Below, piece after piece: positions 43,867 through 52,879 of a stretch of 64,000 nt of DNA. Below the pieces are notes generated by a model that worked only from the letters and a program-made list of their open reading frames with translations, ran no database searches and was not told where the DNA came from. Position numbers and translations under genes: made by a program. The DNA comes from Thermoplasmatota archaeon. GTDB taxonomy: Archaea; Thermoplasmatota; JAKEGO01. Numbering within the stretch: the stretch's first letter is position 1; every line of letters begins with the position of its first letter. The stretch covers positions 133,016 to 197,015 of the forward strand of contig JANQNK010000001.1 of NCBI GenBank assembly GCA_028279595.1. The letters are read 5' to 3'.

Positions 43867-44048
43867 TTCCACGGGAAGGGCTGACCTTCAGCAGCATGGC
43901 ACGAACGGACAGGGCGGGTCTCATCCAAGGAGATCCGTGGGAAGGGCTGACCCTTGGCAGCATGGCACGGACGGACAGTACTCGTCTCATCCTACGGGTT
44001 CCGCGGGAAGGGCTAACCTTCAGCAGAATGGCACGGACGGCATCATGA
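43867..44048. repeat. 66-bp tandem repeat, three copies
   Basis: Copies start at 43867, 43933 and 43999 (the last partial), each with GGGAAGGGCT(G/A)ACC followed by AGCA(G/A)(C/A)ATGGCACG(A/G)ACGG. In each copy a small hairpin can form around GAAGG...CCTTC or AAGGG...CCCTT, with changes that keep the pairing. The period is a multiple of three, so a 22-residue repeat is readable on both strands, but no credible gene contains it. It fills the intergenic space between two divergent membrane-protein genes. Confidence 0.85.
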
Positions 44049-44061
44049 TTCTCAATATCTA

Positions 44062-45672
44062 ATGAACGGCTTCGTGGCAACAGTAATGTACCCGGCTGGA
44101 CCTATCACGGACGAAATGGACGACGATGGGCTGGATGCAGTACCGGACCCTGAGGACAGGGAAGCGGAATGGAGCATCACCACTCCTGGTTCCGCCGAGA
44201 TATCCGTTCCTGACATGGAAGGAACACCGGGGCCAACGGTGCGCTTAGGACAGTTCCTCCGCCTTGTGCCGACTCTTTTCCGCGAACAGGTCCGGATGCA
44301 GATATCCTTCACCTCGAAATGGGCGTTCTCGATGTTCATCGTCCTGATATTCCTGTTCTCCCTGTCATCGGGGCTCCTCTTCGCCGACATGATCGAGAGG
44401 ATCGAGCCAGCCGACCTCTACTTCATGGTCCACATGAGCATTCTCATGTTCTCGTTCATCCTCGGCCTCGCTGCCCTGTCGGAGACGTTCTCCACACAGA
44501 ACGCATTCCTGCTGGCCGATCTGGAGCGTTATCCCGTCCATCCGAGGGTCGCCAGGATGTCGGTCCTCGTCAACGAGGGGCTCTTCGCCCTGACCTTCCT
44601 CTTCCTGCCGCTGACCCTCGGCATCGCCCTGTCACTACCGGTCTCCGGAAGGAATCCCAATGCGGCAGCGGTCCACGTCTTCGGACTTCTCCTGACATTC
44701 ATGCTCGGCCTCTCTCTCAGTTATTCCGTCATGGCCCTCGTCACCGGACCCCCGAAGAGGGTCGCCGCCCTCCTGTCGCTCCTCGCTCCTGTCATCGTCG
44801 GCGCTGTGGTCTACGGGCCGATGGCCATGTTCCTCCCCGGCTACAGGATCTCGGACCTCTGGATCGAGACCCAGACCTTCAACTGGCATCTCGTCGCTCC
44901 GGCTGTCTACGCTGCCGTGGTCCTGTCGGTCCCCGGGATCCTCTACATGGGTGAGATGACCACGGTTACCAGCAGCCACCAGCACAGGCTCCGGGAGTTA
45001 GAGGCGCGCTTCAATCTCGACCCGCCCTACAGGGACCTCGTCCCATCGGAGTATCTGCAGCTGCGCCGGTCCAGAGGGCTGCAGAAGATCGTCGGTTCCT
45101 ACATCTTCCCACTGGTCATAATGTCGATAATGATGCTGTACATCCGTCTCGCCCTCGGACCCGTCATCCAGTCCGGGATATCCTTCTACGTTCCGCTGGT
45201 GGGACTGATCTCGACGACGATATACAGCTGGGAGAACCAGATAGACGAACCGTTGTACTTCTCCCTCCTTCCGGTCTCGATGGCCGATGTGATCAGGTCG
45301 AAGCTCATCCTCTTCTTCCTCCTCGCTGGCATCTTCTCGACGGCTTACACCCTGATGATGTCCGTGTTCCTGGGCTCCGGACCCGCCGAGATCGCCTTCG
45401 CCGTACCTGCCGCATTCCTGCTGTCGGCCTACGCGGGGACAGTGACCGCCTACCTCACCGGAATAAATCCCAACAGGAAACTGTTCGATCCGATGACCCT
45501 GACGCGGTTCTTCATCTTCACATCGGTACCGCTGATCGTTCTCCTGCTCGCCTCCCAGCAGGGAGCCCTTCTTCTAATTCCATCGATCGGATTCGTCGCA
45601 CTGCTAGGAGTGCTGACTTACGTACTCTGGATAAGGATAGAGAAGAAATGGCTCCACGAACCCTTCGTGTGA
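44062..45672 (+). CDS. Polytopic membrane protein (ABC-2 permease-like)
   Basis: A 536-aa protein. About 75 acidic cytoplasmic residues come first (MDDDGLDAVPDPEDREAEWS), then roughly a dozen membrane helices, the first at MFIVLIFLFSLSSGLLFADM. A cytoplasmic loop around residues 310-350 (RELEARFNLDPPYRDLVPSEY) divides two hydrophobic halves. The layout recalls ABC-2-type exporter permeases with no ATPase gene adjacent, so the call is tentative. The start may instead be ATG 44086, about 27 bp after TCAATATCTAA. It ends flush with the convergent gene at 45673. Confidence 0.65.
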   Translation: MNGFVATVMYPAGPITDEMDDDGLDAVPDPEDREAEWSITTPGSAEISVPDMEGTPGPTVRLGQFLRLVPTLFREQVRMQISFTSKWAFSMFIVLIFLFSLSSGLLFADMIERIEPADLYFMVHMSILMFSFILGLAALSETFSTQNAFLLADLERYPVHPRVARMSVLVNEGLFALTFLFLPLTLGIALSLPVSGRNPNAAAVHVFGLLLTFMLGLSLSYSVMALVTGPPKRVAALLSLLAPVIVGAVVYGPMAMFLPGYRISDLWIETQTFNWHLVAPAVYAAVVLSVPGILYMGEMTTVTSSHQHRLRELEARFNLDPPYRDLVPSEYLQLRRSRGLQKIVGSYIFPLVIMSIMMLYIRLALGPVIQSGISFYVPLVGLISTTIYSWENQIDEPLYFSLLPVSMADVIRSKLILFFLLAGIFSTAYTLMMSVFLGSGPAEIAFAVPAAFLLSAYAGTVTAYLTGINPNRKLFDPMTLTRFFIFTSVPLIVLLLASQQGALLLIPSIGFVALLGVLTYVLWIRIEKKWLHEPFV

Positions 45673-46668
45673 TCAGGATAGGCGCTCGGGGCAGTTCTCC
45701 CTACGGGAGCAGTTGTGGCACTTGCCGGGCCTGTGGTGGTTCCTGTGGACGACGCCGCTCTTGATCTGCGACCTCATCAGGTCGATCTTGTCCAGGACCA
45801 GGTCCCTGAGGTCCTCGTCGAAGTCGATCTTGAACTCCTTCTCCTTGTACCTGATCAGTCCGTACGGCGGGCGGGAGCGCGTATCCTCCAGGATAAGACA
45901 GTAGACCGCGATCTGAAGGATGTGCGAGAAGAACGGCCCCCTAGGGACCCTTCCTGTCTTTATCTCGACAGGGATCAGCTGGCCATCGCGCTCGACTATC
46001 ATATCGGGTCTGCCGGACAGGAGGTATGTCTTCGAGATTAGTAGTCTGGCGCCCTCCATGTCGTCAGTGTAACGTATCTTCCCAGATGGCAGCTCCTGCT
46101 TGGTCCTCAGCCCGGTCGCTGTGTCGACGGCGTTCCAGAGCTTGTACAGGTAGATGGCCACGACGAGGAGCAGAAGGAGCGTGATGATGAGGGGGATGAA
46201 GTTGGTGCTCTCGTACTGGAACAGCACGATCTTGTCGTACCTGGATGAATATAGATTGACCAATCCCGTGAAGAAGACCACCAAGGATGAGATTGAAAGC
46301 AGCCTGATGACATCCTTCGCCTTCTTCCTGTCGGGCTCGAGGACGAGGTAGTACATTGCCATCATCGCCCAGACGACCCCTATGACCATCATTACGAAAC
46401 CGATGTACCAACGCTGGCCCTGTGGTATCGTATAGGTAAGAGCGTGGATCGCGGTGATGAGGCCCACGACCATGAGACCGCGAATGAGCTGGCGGGCGTC
46501 AGTGGCCTGGTCCTCGGCTATCATGACCTTCCCGGCCGTCTCGCCGACCTGCTTGTGCCTCTCGATACCCTTCTTGGTCTCCTCGGACGGCTTGTCCAAT
46601 CCCTTCCTTTCAAGATACCAGCTCAGAGGGCAATAGCCGTATCGCTCCACATCGCTGGCCGAGATCAT
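45673..46668 (-). CDS. Cas4-like PD-(D/E)XK nuclease with inserted membrane segments
   Basis: 331 aa. The N-terminus has YGYCPLSWYLERKG (Cys13), as in Cas4/RecB-type nucleases. Residues ~62-180 then hold about four hydrophobic helices. The nuclease core is GRPDMIVERDGQLIPVEIKTGR near residue 218 (metal Asp and E-x-K), followed by the Q-x3-Y motif QIAVYCLIL. Cysteines 317, 320 and 326 (CHNCSRRENC) with Cys13 complete a likely 4Fe-4S site. No CRISPR array or cas1/cas2 is nearby, so this is a solo, membrane-embedded Cas4-family protein. Substrate and role are unknown. Confidence 0.85.
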   Translation of the reverse strand: MISASDVERYGYCPLSWYLERKGLDKPSEETKKGIERHKQVGETAGKVMIAEDQATDARQLIRGLMVVGLITAIHALTYTIPQGQRWYIGFVMMVIGVVWAMMAMYYLVLEPDRKKAKDVIRLLSISSLVVFFTGLVNLYSSRYDKIVLFQYESTNFIPLIITLLLLLVVAIYLYKLWNAVDTATGLRTKQELPSGKIRYTDDMEGARLLISKTYLLSGRPDMIVERDGQLIPVEIKTGRVPRGPFFSHILQIAVYCLILEDTRSRPPYGLIRYKEKEFKIDFDEDLRDLVLDKIDLMRSQIKSGVVHRNHHRPGKCHNCSRRENCPERLS

Positions 46669-46729
46669 TTCATGGACGATAGTATCCTCGCTCTTGATAT
46701 CCTTCGGAAGTACCTTAAAACTTGCCCTG

Positions 46730-48277
46730 TCAGTGGAGGAACGTCCTCTGGCCAGATATCACCATGGCGATGCCGTGGTCGTCGGCCGCCTTGACGACCT
46801 CCTTGTCCTTGATCGAGCCGCCGGGCTGGATTATCGCCGAGATCCCAGCATCGGCCGCTGTCTCGACGCTGTCGGGGAACGGGAAGAAGCCGTCCGACGC
46901 CATTGCGGCGTTCTTGGCCTTCTTTCCGGCCTGATGCACTGCTATGGAGACGGAGTCGACCCTGGCCATCTGCCCAGCGCCGATACCGACCGCCCTCGAG
47001 CCCTTTGCGACCACGATGGCGTTCGACTTGACATGTGTGCAGACCTTCCACGCGAACATCAGGCTCTTCCATTCGTCATCCGTGGGGCTCCTGATCGTGG
47101 CCGTCGTCATCCTGTCCTTCGCGTCGAGGTCCCGGCGCTGTCCGAGGAACGCGTTGCCTAGGCTTCTCAGCTCCAGCTCGTCGGCCTTGATCCTCGTCAT
47201 GCCAGGCCATTTGATGACCCTGAGGTTCCTCTTCTTCGAAAGCACCTCGAGGGCCGATTCCGTGAACTCCGGTGCCACGACGACCTCGGTGAAGACCTTG
47301 ATTATCTCTGCTGCGACGTCACCGCTGAGTTCCCGGTTCGTTCCAACGATACCGCCGAACGCTGCCCTCTTGTCGCACTCCAACGCTTGCTTATAAGCCT
47401 TCATCGGGTTGCTCGCGGATGCAACACCGCAAGGGTTGGTGTGCTTGATGATGACGACGGTGGGGCCGTCGAACTCGGAGACGATCCTCGCAGCAGCGTC
47501 GATGTCCAGGAAGTTGTTGTAGGACATAGGCATCCCGTGGACCTGCTCCGCGTCGATGACCGACTCCCCTTCCTTCCACGTGTAGAGAGCACCTGTCTGG
47601 TCCGGGTTCTCGCCGTACCGGAGCTCGCTGGCCATGTTGAGCTTCAGGTCTATCCTCTCGGAGTGAACGGCCTCTTCCGTAGCGACGGGGGTCTGTCCTC
47701 CTGACAGGTATCCATGTATCGCCGCGTCATATCTGCTGGTATGTAGGAACCCCTCCTGTGCAAGGGATGCGAGCGTGTCCTTGCCGATCCCTCCGGAGAG
47801 GTCGATCTCCGCGAGGACGGGAGCGTACTGTTCCGGCGATACGAGCACCGCGACGTCATCGTGGTTCTTCGCGGCCGCCCTGATGAGGCTAACGCCCCCG
47901 ATGTCGATGTTCTCGATCATCTCGTCGTGGGCCTTGCCCAGCTCGAGGCACTTCTCGAACGGATAGAGGTTTACCACGACCATGTCGATGGTGCCGATGC
48001 CGAACTCACCGAGTACGGCCATGTGAATGGGATTGTCCCTCCTCGCTAGGATGCCCGCGTATATGTTCGGATGGAGGGTCTTCACCCTTCCACCGAGGAG
48101 CTCGGGAGTGTCGGTGATCGTCTCGATCCGGGTGACGGGAATGCCTCCCTTCTCGAGGGTCAGGGCTGTGCCTCCGGTGGATATTATGTCGACGTCCATT
48201 TCGGCCAAACGGCCCGTGAACTCCACTATGCCAGTCTTATCCGATACGCTGACCAGAGCCCTGCTAGGTCTCAACAT
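46730..48277 (-). CDS. purH: Bifunctional AICAR transformylase / IMP cyclohydrolase
   Basis: Last two steps of purine synthesis: formylation of AICAR and closure to IMP. The N-terminal cyclohydrolase (MGS-like fold) begins RALVSVSDKTGIVEF and has STGGTALTLEKGGIPV and VKTLHPNIYAGIL. The C-terminal transformylase has RYGENPDQTGALY, IIKHTNPCGVAS, AFGGIVGTNRELSG and ASDGFFPFPDSVETAADAG. At 515 aa it is full length. The ATG at 48277 has GGGGGTG upstream; the alternative GTG at 48325 lies at the promoter. Confidence 0.96.
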   Translation of the reverse strand: MLRPSRALVSVSDKTGIVEFTGRLAEMDVDIISTGGTALTLEKGGIPVTRIETITDTPELLGGRVKTLHPNIYAGILARRDNPIHMAVLGEFGIGTIDMVVVNLYPFEKCLELGKAHDEMIENIDIGGVSLIRAAAKNHDDVAVLVSPEQYAPVLAEIDLSGGIGKDTLASLAQEGFLHTSRYDAAIHGYLSGGQTPVATEEAVHSERIDLKLNMASELRYGENPDQTGALYTWKEGESVIDAEQVHGMPMSYNNFLDIDAAARIVSEFDGPTVVIIKHTNPCGVASASNPMKAYKQALECDKRAAFGGIVGTNRELSGDVAAEIIKVFTEVVVAPEFTESALEVLSKKRNLRVIKWPGMTRIKADELELRSLGNAFLGQRRDLDAKDRMTTATIRSPTDDEWKSLMFAWKVCTHVKSNAIVVAKGSRAVGIGAGQMARVDSVSIAVHQAGKKAKNAAMASDGFFPFPDSVETAADAGISAIIQPGGSIKDKEVVKAADDHGIAMVISGQRTFLH

Positions 48278-48387
48278 GCGCACACCCCCAATATCTGGCC
48301 TAACGGCCCCCCGACAATAGCGCAACGTCTACTTTAATGTTGGGTCATTGGACGGTCCGGAACGTCGATGGCCGACGTCGAAGAACA

Positions 48388-49473
48388 TCACTGATGGGAC
48401 TTCGCGGTGTTCCCCATCAGGTGCAGTGCCGCAAGGGTCCCGATGGGTATCCTCGGGTCCGCGAACTCGCCGACGAACGTGCCCGATCCCTGGAAGGCGC
48501 GCCCCTCGCCGAAGCATCTTCCGAGCTCCTCTCCGGCGTCGTTGACGGCGCTGAGGTCGAACGCGTAGCCGCCGGGCCCGGTGGTCATGTCACCCTTCAT
48601 GGAGAGCAGTTTGCCGTCCGAGAACTGCAGGAAGATCGTCCGGGTGTCCCCGCTGAGCTTCTCGTACATGAACGCCAGGAGACCGTCTGTCGGAGTGAGT
48701 ATCCTGAATACAGCGACGTTGGGGTCGATGACCTCGAGCTTGAGGTGGTCCTCGTCCTTGGCTCGGAACACCACGATCTCGGGGGACCTCTCGCTACCTG
48801 TCAGGGAGACCTTCGGTCCCGAAGCATCGAAGAGGACCCTTCCCCCGTCGATCCTCATCCTAGTGGTGAACCTGGTCGGTCCCTCTGGGATCTCGGGTTC
48901 TGGAGGACCCGGAGCCCTCTTGACAGGCGGAGCGCCCCTGCCCTTCGGCGGCGGGCCCCTCCGTGGAGGTGGTGGTGGCGTCGGTACCTGCAGGACCTTA
49001 CCGACGACGACATCCTTCCCTCCCTTCACGGGCCTTCCCTTCGCCTGCCTCCTCATCGCCTTCCTTTCCGCCTTCTTACGCCTCGCCATGTCCTTTTCCC
49101 GCTGCTTCCTCGAGAGCGGTTTCATGGTCACGACCTTCGGCTCGGATGGAGGCGGTGGGGGTGGAGGCGTCTGCGGAACCTCCTGGAACGCCTGCTCGGG
49201 TGGGGGAGGTGGCGGTGGCAGGTCCCTCTTCTCGGGGAGCGGCTCCGACTCCGGTCTCGGCGGCGCCCCGCCGGGGAGCTCGGAACCCTTCTCGGCGACC
49301 TCCTTCTCCTCCGGGGTAGACATCACCGCCGACGGCATCTTCGATGGCTTGATATTGACATTGGATTTGAAATTGCATCCCGGGCACGAGATCATGAACT
49401 TGCCAGGACTGTCCGGGAGCTCGGTCGTGAACTCCTTCTTGCACTTCGGACACCTGATCTTCTGAACGCCCAT
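48388..49473 (-). CDS. Zinc-ribbon, proline-rich protein with C-terminal beta domain
   Basis: ~361 aa in three parts. An N-terminal zinc ribbon has IRCPKCKKEF and SCPGCNFKS (MJ0042-like finger). A low-complexity middle contains long proline runs and a basic KQREKDMARRKKAERKAMRRQ. A C-terminal ~150-residue domain (from TRFTTRMRIDGGRVLFDA) has VVFRAKDEDHLKLEVIDPNV. The C-terminal domain is unfamiliar; overall it looks like a cytoplasmic scaffold. ATG 49473 was chosen because GAGGG precedes it; it starts 2 bp after the stop of the creatininase-family gene, so the two are coupled. Confidence 0.75.
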   Translation of the reverse strand: MGVQKIRCPKCKKEFTTELPDSPGKFMISCPGCNFKSNVNIKPSKMPSAVMSTPEEKEVAEKGSELPGGAPPRPESEPLPEKRDLPPPPPPPEQAFQEVPQTPPPPPPPSEPKVVTMKPLSRKQREKDMARRKKAERKAMRRQAKGRPVKGGKDVVVGKVLQVPTPPPPPRRGPPPKGRGAPPVKRAPGPPEPEIPEGPTRFTTRMRIDGGRVLFDASGPKVSLTGSERSPEIVVFRAKDEDHLKLEVIDPNVAVFRILTPTDGLLAFMYEKLSGDTRTIFLQFSDGKLLSMKGDMTTGPGGYAFDLSAVNDAGEELGRCFGEGRAFQGSGTFVGEFADPRIPIGTLAALHLMGNTAKSHQ

Positions 49474-49475
49474 GA

Positions 49476-50189
49476 TCAACCCTCGTTCATCAGCTCCTCG
49501 ATGACTGACAACATCCGCTCGAATATATAATCGTTGACTCTCTCCCCGAACTCGGCCGACGCAATGGTGGCGTCCCCTGTCCCGCCATCAGGGAACATGA
49601 CCTCGGGGTCCGGGCGGATGATGTAGCGGGACGTCCGTTCAGTCCTCAACGCTTTCCCCTCGCCCACCAGTTCGGGACGGGCGACCATCATCCTCGATGT
49701 CTCCATCATGCCGGCATGGCCGTCGCCATCGGGTATGTCCTCGAAGCCGTACCCGACCTCGTAGCACGAGAGGACAGCGATCCTGACACCCCTGTTCCTT
49801 ACCACATCCCCTGCGGCGAACCTTAGAGCGGCCATGTGACCGCTTCCAGCGTGACTGGACATTACGAGAACGTGCTTGAAACCATCCTCCACCACCTGGT
49901 CAAGGATATCATGGACGATGCTCCTGACGGATTCTGGACGAACTGCTATCGTCCCGGAGAAGTTTCTAGTGGACGAACACTGGCCATACGGGATCCCCGG
50001 CAGTATCACGACACCATCCATCCGTTCTGACAATCCCTCGACGACGTGGAGAGCGGTCTGCCAGTCGGTGCCTGTCGGCAGATGGGACCCGTGCCCCTCG
50101 ATCGCCCCTACTGGGAGCACCAGGAGCGTCCTGTCCCTGTCAAGGTCCCTTATCTCGTCAGCGTTCAGCTCCTCCCAGAGTACAGGCAT
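49476..50189 (-). CDS. Creatininase-family amidohydrolase (ArfB-like)
   Basis: Zinc hydrolase of ~237 aa. The metal ligands are in LPVGAIEGHGSHLPTGTDWQTA (Glu, His, Asp), VMSSHAGSGHMAALRFA and HAGMMETSRMM. In archaea this family includes ArfB, the formamide hydrolase of riboflavin/F420 synthesis, and other amidases, so the exact substrate is uncertain. The start at ATG 50189 (MPVLWEELNADE) matches family N-termini and has GGGGGATAC before it. It is likely cotranscribed with the downstream zinc-ribbon gene. Confidence 0.82.
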   Translation of the reverse strand: MPVLWEELNADEIRDLDRDRTLLVLPVGAIEGHGSHLPTGTDWQTALHVVEGLSERMDGVVILPGIPYGQCSSTRNFSGTIAVRPESVRSIVHDILDQVVEDGFKHVLVMSSHAGSGHMAALRFAAGDVVRNRGVRIAVLSCYEVGYGFEDIPDGDGHAGMMETSRMMVARPELVGEGKALRTERTSRYIIRPDPEVMFPDGGTGDATIASAEFGERVNDYIFERMLSVIEELMNEG

Positions 50190-50228
50190 TGTATCCCCCG
50201 ACCCCGATTGTGCTCGGTCAATTAACAT

Positions 50229-50407
50229 TTTCCCATGTTCTACACATGCGATAGCCGTACCTTGCCCCGTTCGGACCTCGATAAGATACTCCTATTTTCT
50301 CGCTCATGTCAAAACATCGAACCAATGTCTATTAAAGATGTAAAAAGACCGCACTAATCTTGACTTAAACCTCGGCCGTCTAGTATTATTCAGAGGAGAG
50401 GAAAAAG
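50229..50407. other. Intergenic region between the creatininase-family gene and the 32-aa gene
   Basis: About 180 bp separating divergent transcription units. AT-rich patches (AGTATTATTC, TTAAAGATGTAAAAAG) are candidate promoter elements. No gene or clear secondary structure is visible. Confidence 0.4.
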
Positions 50408-50506
50408 ATGGTGAAGGAAAACAGGTTCGAGATGGTCCGGTTCGATCTCAAGAGGCCCAACCGCTACACGATGATCGACGGAAACCTCATCCGCGTCTTC
50501 GAGTGA
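50408..50506 (+). CDS. Very small basic protein (32 aa)
   Basis: The frame encodes MVKENRFEMVRFDLKRPN followed by RYTMIDGNLIRVFE. Support comes from a purine-rich GAGGAGAGGAAAAAG right before the ATG and an AT-rich AGTATTATTC about 25 bp further upstream. Too short to assign; it might be a small regulator or a leader peptide for the wHTH gene at 50593. Moderately likely to be real. Confidence 0.45.
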   Translation: MVKENRFEMVRFDLKRPNRYTMIDGNLIRVFE

Positions 50507-50592
50507 ACGGGACTCGCTCGGAGTAGACTGGAGACCGTGGTACCTACCATCAGCTCTCTTCTTCAAGCCAAGGAAAGGGGAAAGGTGAGAAC

Positions 50593-50919
50593 ATGTACGA
50601 CTCTGTCGGCGATACCGTCGTGGCCGGGGAACTACTGATCAAGAACGCCCTGAAGGGCGAGATCGAAAGGAGGATACTGGAACTACTTCAGACACGCTTC
50701 AAGGGCACAGCTTCCCTGGTGGACCTCGAGATCATGATGAGGCTGCCAAGGGAGGAGATGGCCCTGGAGCTGGTGAACCTCTACAGGGCGGGACTGGTCT
50801 CGAAGGAGGTCCGGGCAAGCCCGGGAGCCAGGCCGTACATGAGGACCTGCATCTACACGATCACCGAAAAGGGCATTGACGGACTCCTGCGGCTCAACGG
50901 GGACGTGGAGAAGAAGTAA
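50593..50919 (+). CDS. Small winged-helix regulator
   Basis: 108-aa predicted DNA-binding protein. The helix-turn-helix spans about residues 22-70 (EIERRILELLQTRFKG, then LVDLEIMMRLPREEMALELVNLYRAGLV), and the wing lies around RASPGARPYMRTCIYTITEKG. AAAGGTGAGAAC provides a good ribosome site. The target is unknown. It stands alone just before an AT-rich lipoprotein gene. Confidence 0.75.
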   Translation: MYDSVGDTVVAGELLIKNALKGEIERRILELLQTRFKGTASLVDLEIMMRLPREEMALELVNLYRAGLVSKEVRASPGARPYMRTCIYTITEKGIDGLLRLNGDVEKK

Positions 50920-51021
50920 TTCTAGGACACTGTAGGAGTATGGTGTGGCATCCCATTTTCCTCTGATTATGGGTGGTGGAAGGGTATAAGTATCGAATAA
51001 CGAAATTGCCCACGAGGGACC

Positions 51022-51822
51022 ATGAAAGAGTCTGTCATGTTGATATGCATTCTACTCCTTATAGGATCAACTGGTTGCATCGAAGATAAAGACGATTCGA
51101 AAGGAACGAGGAATAAAGCTGGAACACCTCCTGATATCGCCGGTGATCATAATTGGTTCTACGGAAAGTTGATCGAATCGGCCGATATGGAAACATTAAT
51201 TTACTACGAAGCGAACGATCTTGAGGTTACGATCAAAGAAGGTTATGACTATTCAAATTTGACCGAACTGGAGTATATTACTTGGGTCATTATAGATAAA
51301 ACCGGTACCCGATCAGCTTTCGAAGATTGGGTGCGATGTGATGATGGCATTAACATTCGGTTTCCTCTTACAGGAACACCACCGTTCTCCTTGTCCGTTC
51401 GAGCATCACTGATCATTGATATCGAATTCTCGGAAAAGGTCTATTGGTATTACTCACAGTACGAAGATAGAAACGTTAAGATCGATTTATCACCAGGCAT
51501 TTTAAGCACGCATGACGAAGCCGTATTCGATCTGGACCATCTTCTTGCTGAGAGTCCGAACGGGATTGGACTACATATTGACGGAATTGACGATGAAGGA
51601 AATCTCACCATTTATGAACCAGATGGAACCATATTTTATTGGCACAATCGCGAAGGAGGATCCACTGAATCAAACTGGGCTAATCAATCACTTGACTGTC
51701 AAGGATGGCAAATCGAGTTGGACCTTCATCAGGAGTCGACCGGACAAACCACCTGGAATGTCACAATAAGATATCGTATTGTAGACCCTGACATTCTGGA
51801 ATCATTGGGATTCGATATTTAG
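51022..51822 (+). CDS. Secreted lipoprotein of unknown function (AT-rich)
   Basis: 266 aa. It begins MKESVMLICILLLIGSTGC, a lipoprotein-type signal with the lipid-modified Cys at residue 19, then a low-complexity linker (EDKDDSKGTRNK) and a beta-rich domain. Late motifs such as QSTGQTTWNVTIRYR suggest a beta-sandwich. Codon choice is clearly richer in A and T than in neighbouring genes (many ATA, AAA, TTA), which fits recent acquisition. GGGTATAAGTATC ~30 bp upstream is a TATA box. I find no known family. Confidence 0.72.
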   Translation: MKESVMLICILLLIGSTGCIEDKDDSKGTRNKAGTPPDIAGDHNWFYGKLIESADMETLIYYEANDLEVTIKEGYDYSNLTELEYITWVIIDKTGTRSAFEDWVRCDDGINIRFPLTGTPPFSLSVRASLIIDIEFSEKVYWYYSQYEDRNVKIDLSPGILSTHDEAVFDLDHLLAESPNGIGLHIDGIDDEGNLTIYEPDGTIFYWHNREGGSTESNWANQSLDCQGWQIELDLHQESTGQTTWNVTIRYRIVDPDILESLGFDI

Positions 51823-51965
51823 CTGGGTAGCGGGTACAGGGACCGGACGTCGACAAGAATTTACGAGAAGAGAAAAGTCCAGGCCAGACTATCTCTAATT
51901 AACCGTTGTGTCACGGTCCGACCGCAATTTTGATAGATGATGTACCTTATCCGCCTTCGGTTCAC

Positions 51966-52865
51966 ATGGACCTTCAGAAGCGAGGAGAGCGCATAGCGGC
52001 GGTCACCGCAGTATTCCTGATCTCGGTAGGTGTGCTTCAGATCGTCCTCGGTCAGACCATCTCCAAGAGCGTCGCGCTCACTGCCAATGGCATCGACTGT
52101 GTGGGCGACGGCTTCATCTCGTTCATCGTTTTCATCGGATTCCGGTATGTCCGGCGGCCGGCAGATCACAAGTACCATTTCGGTTACTACAAGTTCGAGA
52201 GCGTGGCTTCGGTCGCTGCCGCCACGGTGATGGTGTTCCTGGCGGTCTACATCATATGGAGGTCCTACCTGCAGGTGCTCGATCCCCACGAGGTGGAGAA
52301 CGTCGTGCTCGGAGCGTCCGTCGCCTATATCGCCGCTGCTGGAGCGATCGCACTAGGAGTGTACAAGTATCGGAATGCCAAGGCGATGGAGCTGGGTTCC
52401 GCTCGACTGGAGGCGTTCAATACGGTCAAGGACGGAACGGCGTCGTTCCTGGCCGCAACCTCTCTCGTCATATCCAGCATGGGCTATCCCATAGCCGACG
52501 CCATCGCGGGCTTCATCATCTCGATAATCCTGCTTTTCGTGGGTTTCACGGCGATGAAGGAAGCTGGATACATCCTCGTCGACGCCTGCGATTACAAGTG
52601 CATCGATTACAGTGCGGTCATCCGGAAAAGATTGTCAAAATACGAGGAGATCAGGGACAGGAAGGTCAGCCTTCGTCGGACGGGTCCTGTTTACATGGGC
52701 GAGATCATCATCGAGGTGGACGGGGAGATGACGATCGAGCACATCGACGGCCTGCGGGAGAAGGTCAGGAAGGACGCTGTCCGGGTGGTCCCCAACCTGG
52801 AGAGGCTGACCATCAGCGCCGTCCCTTTCGTTGAAAAGGACCCCGATGAAGAACCCGACCAGTAG
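51966..52865 (+). CDS. Cation diffusion facilitator (CDF) family transporter
   Basis: Efflux carrier for divalent metal (Zn, Fe or Mn), 299 aa. Six membrane helices occupy residues ~10-205. The TM2 metal site is seen as ANGIDCVGDGF (D-x3-D). The TM5 site reads EAFNTVKDG, where Asn stands in the position normally His or Asp, so selectivity may differ. A C-terminal metallochaperone-like cytoplasmic domain (VSLRRTGPVYMGEIIIEVDGEM) is present. I use ATG 51966 (MDLQKRGERI). It converges on the tRNA-Gly elements, 14 bp away. Confidence 0.9.
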   Translation: MDLQKRGERIAAVTAVFLISVGVLQIVLGQTISKSVALTANGIDCVGDGFISFIVFIGFRYVRRPADHKYHFGYYKFESVASVAAATVMVFLAVYIIWRSYLQVLDPHEVENVVLGASVAYIAAAGAIALGVYKYRNAKAMELGSARLEAFNTVKDGTASFLAATSLVISSMGYPIADAIAGFIISIILLFVGFTAMKEAGYILVDACDYKCIDYSAVIRKRLSKYEEIRDRKVSLRRTGPVYMGEIIIEVDGEMTIEHIDGLREKVRKDAVRVVPNLERLTISAVPFVEKDPDEEPDQ

Positions 52866-52879
52866 GCGAGGGGAAGATC

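Noticed and set aside
43867..44048. A CRISPR array
   Set aside because: The repeat period is 66 bp with similar sequence throughout; there are no unique spacers between short repeats.
43482..44048. A 188-residue plus-strand reading frame through the 66-bp repeat
   Set aside because: Its first part is antisense to the small membrane protein, it has no start signals and composition is not protein-like.
45673..46668. A CRISPR-Cas adaptation locus
   Set aside because: Only a solo Cas4-like gene is present; no repeats-spacers, cas1 or cas2 are visible in the window.
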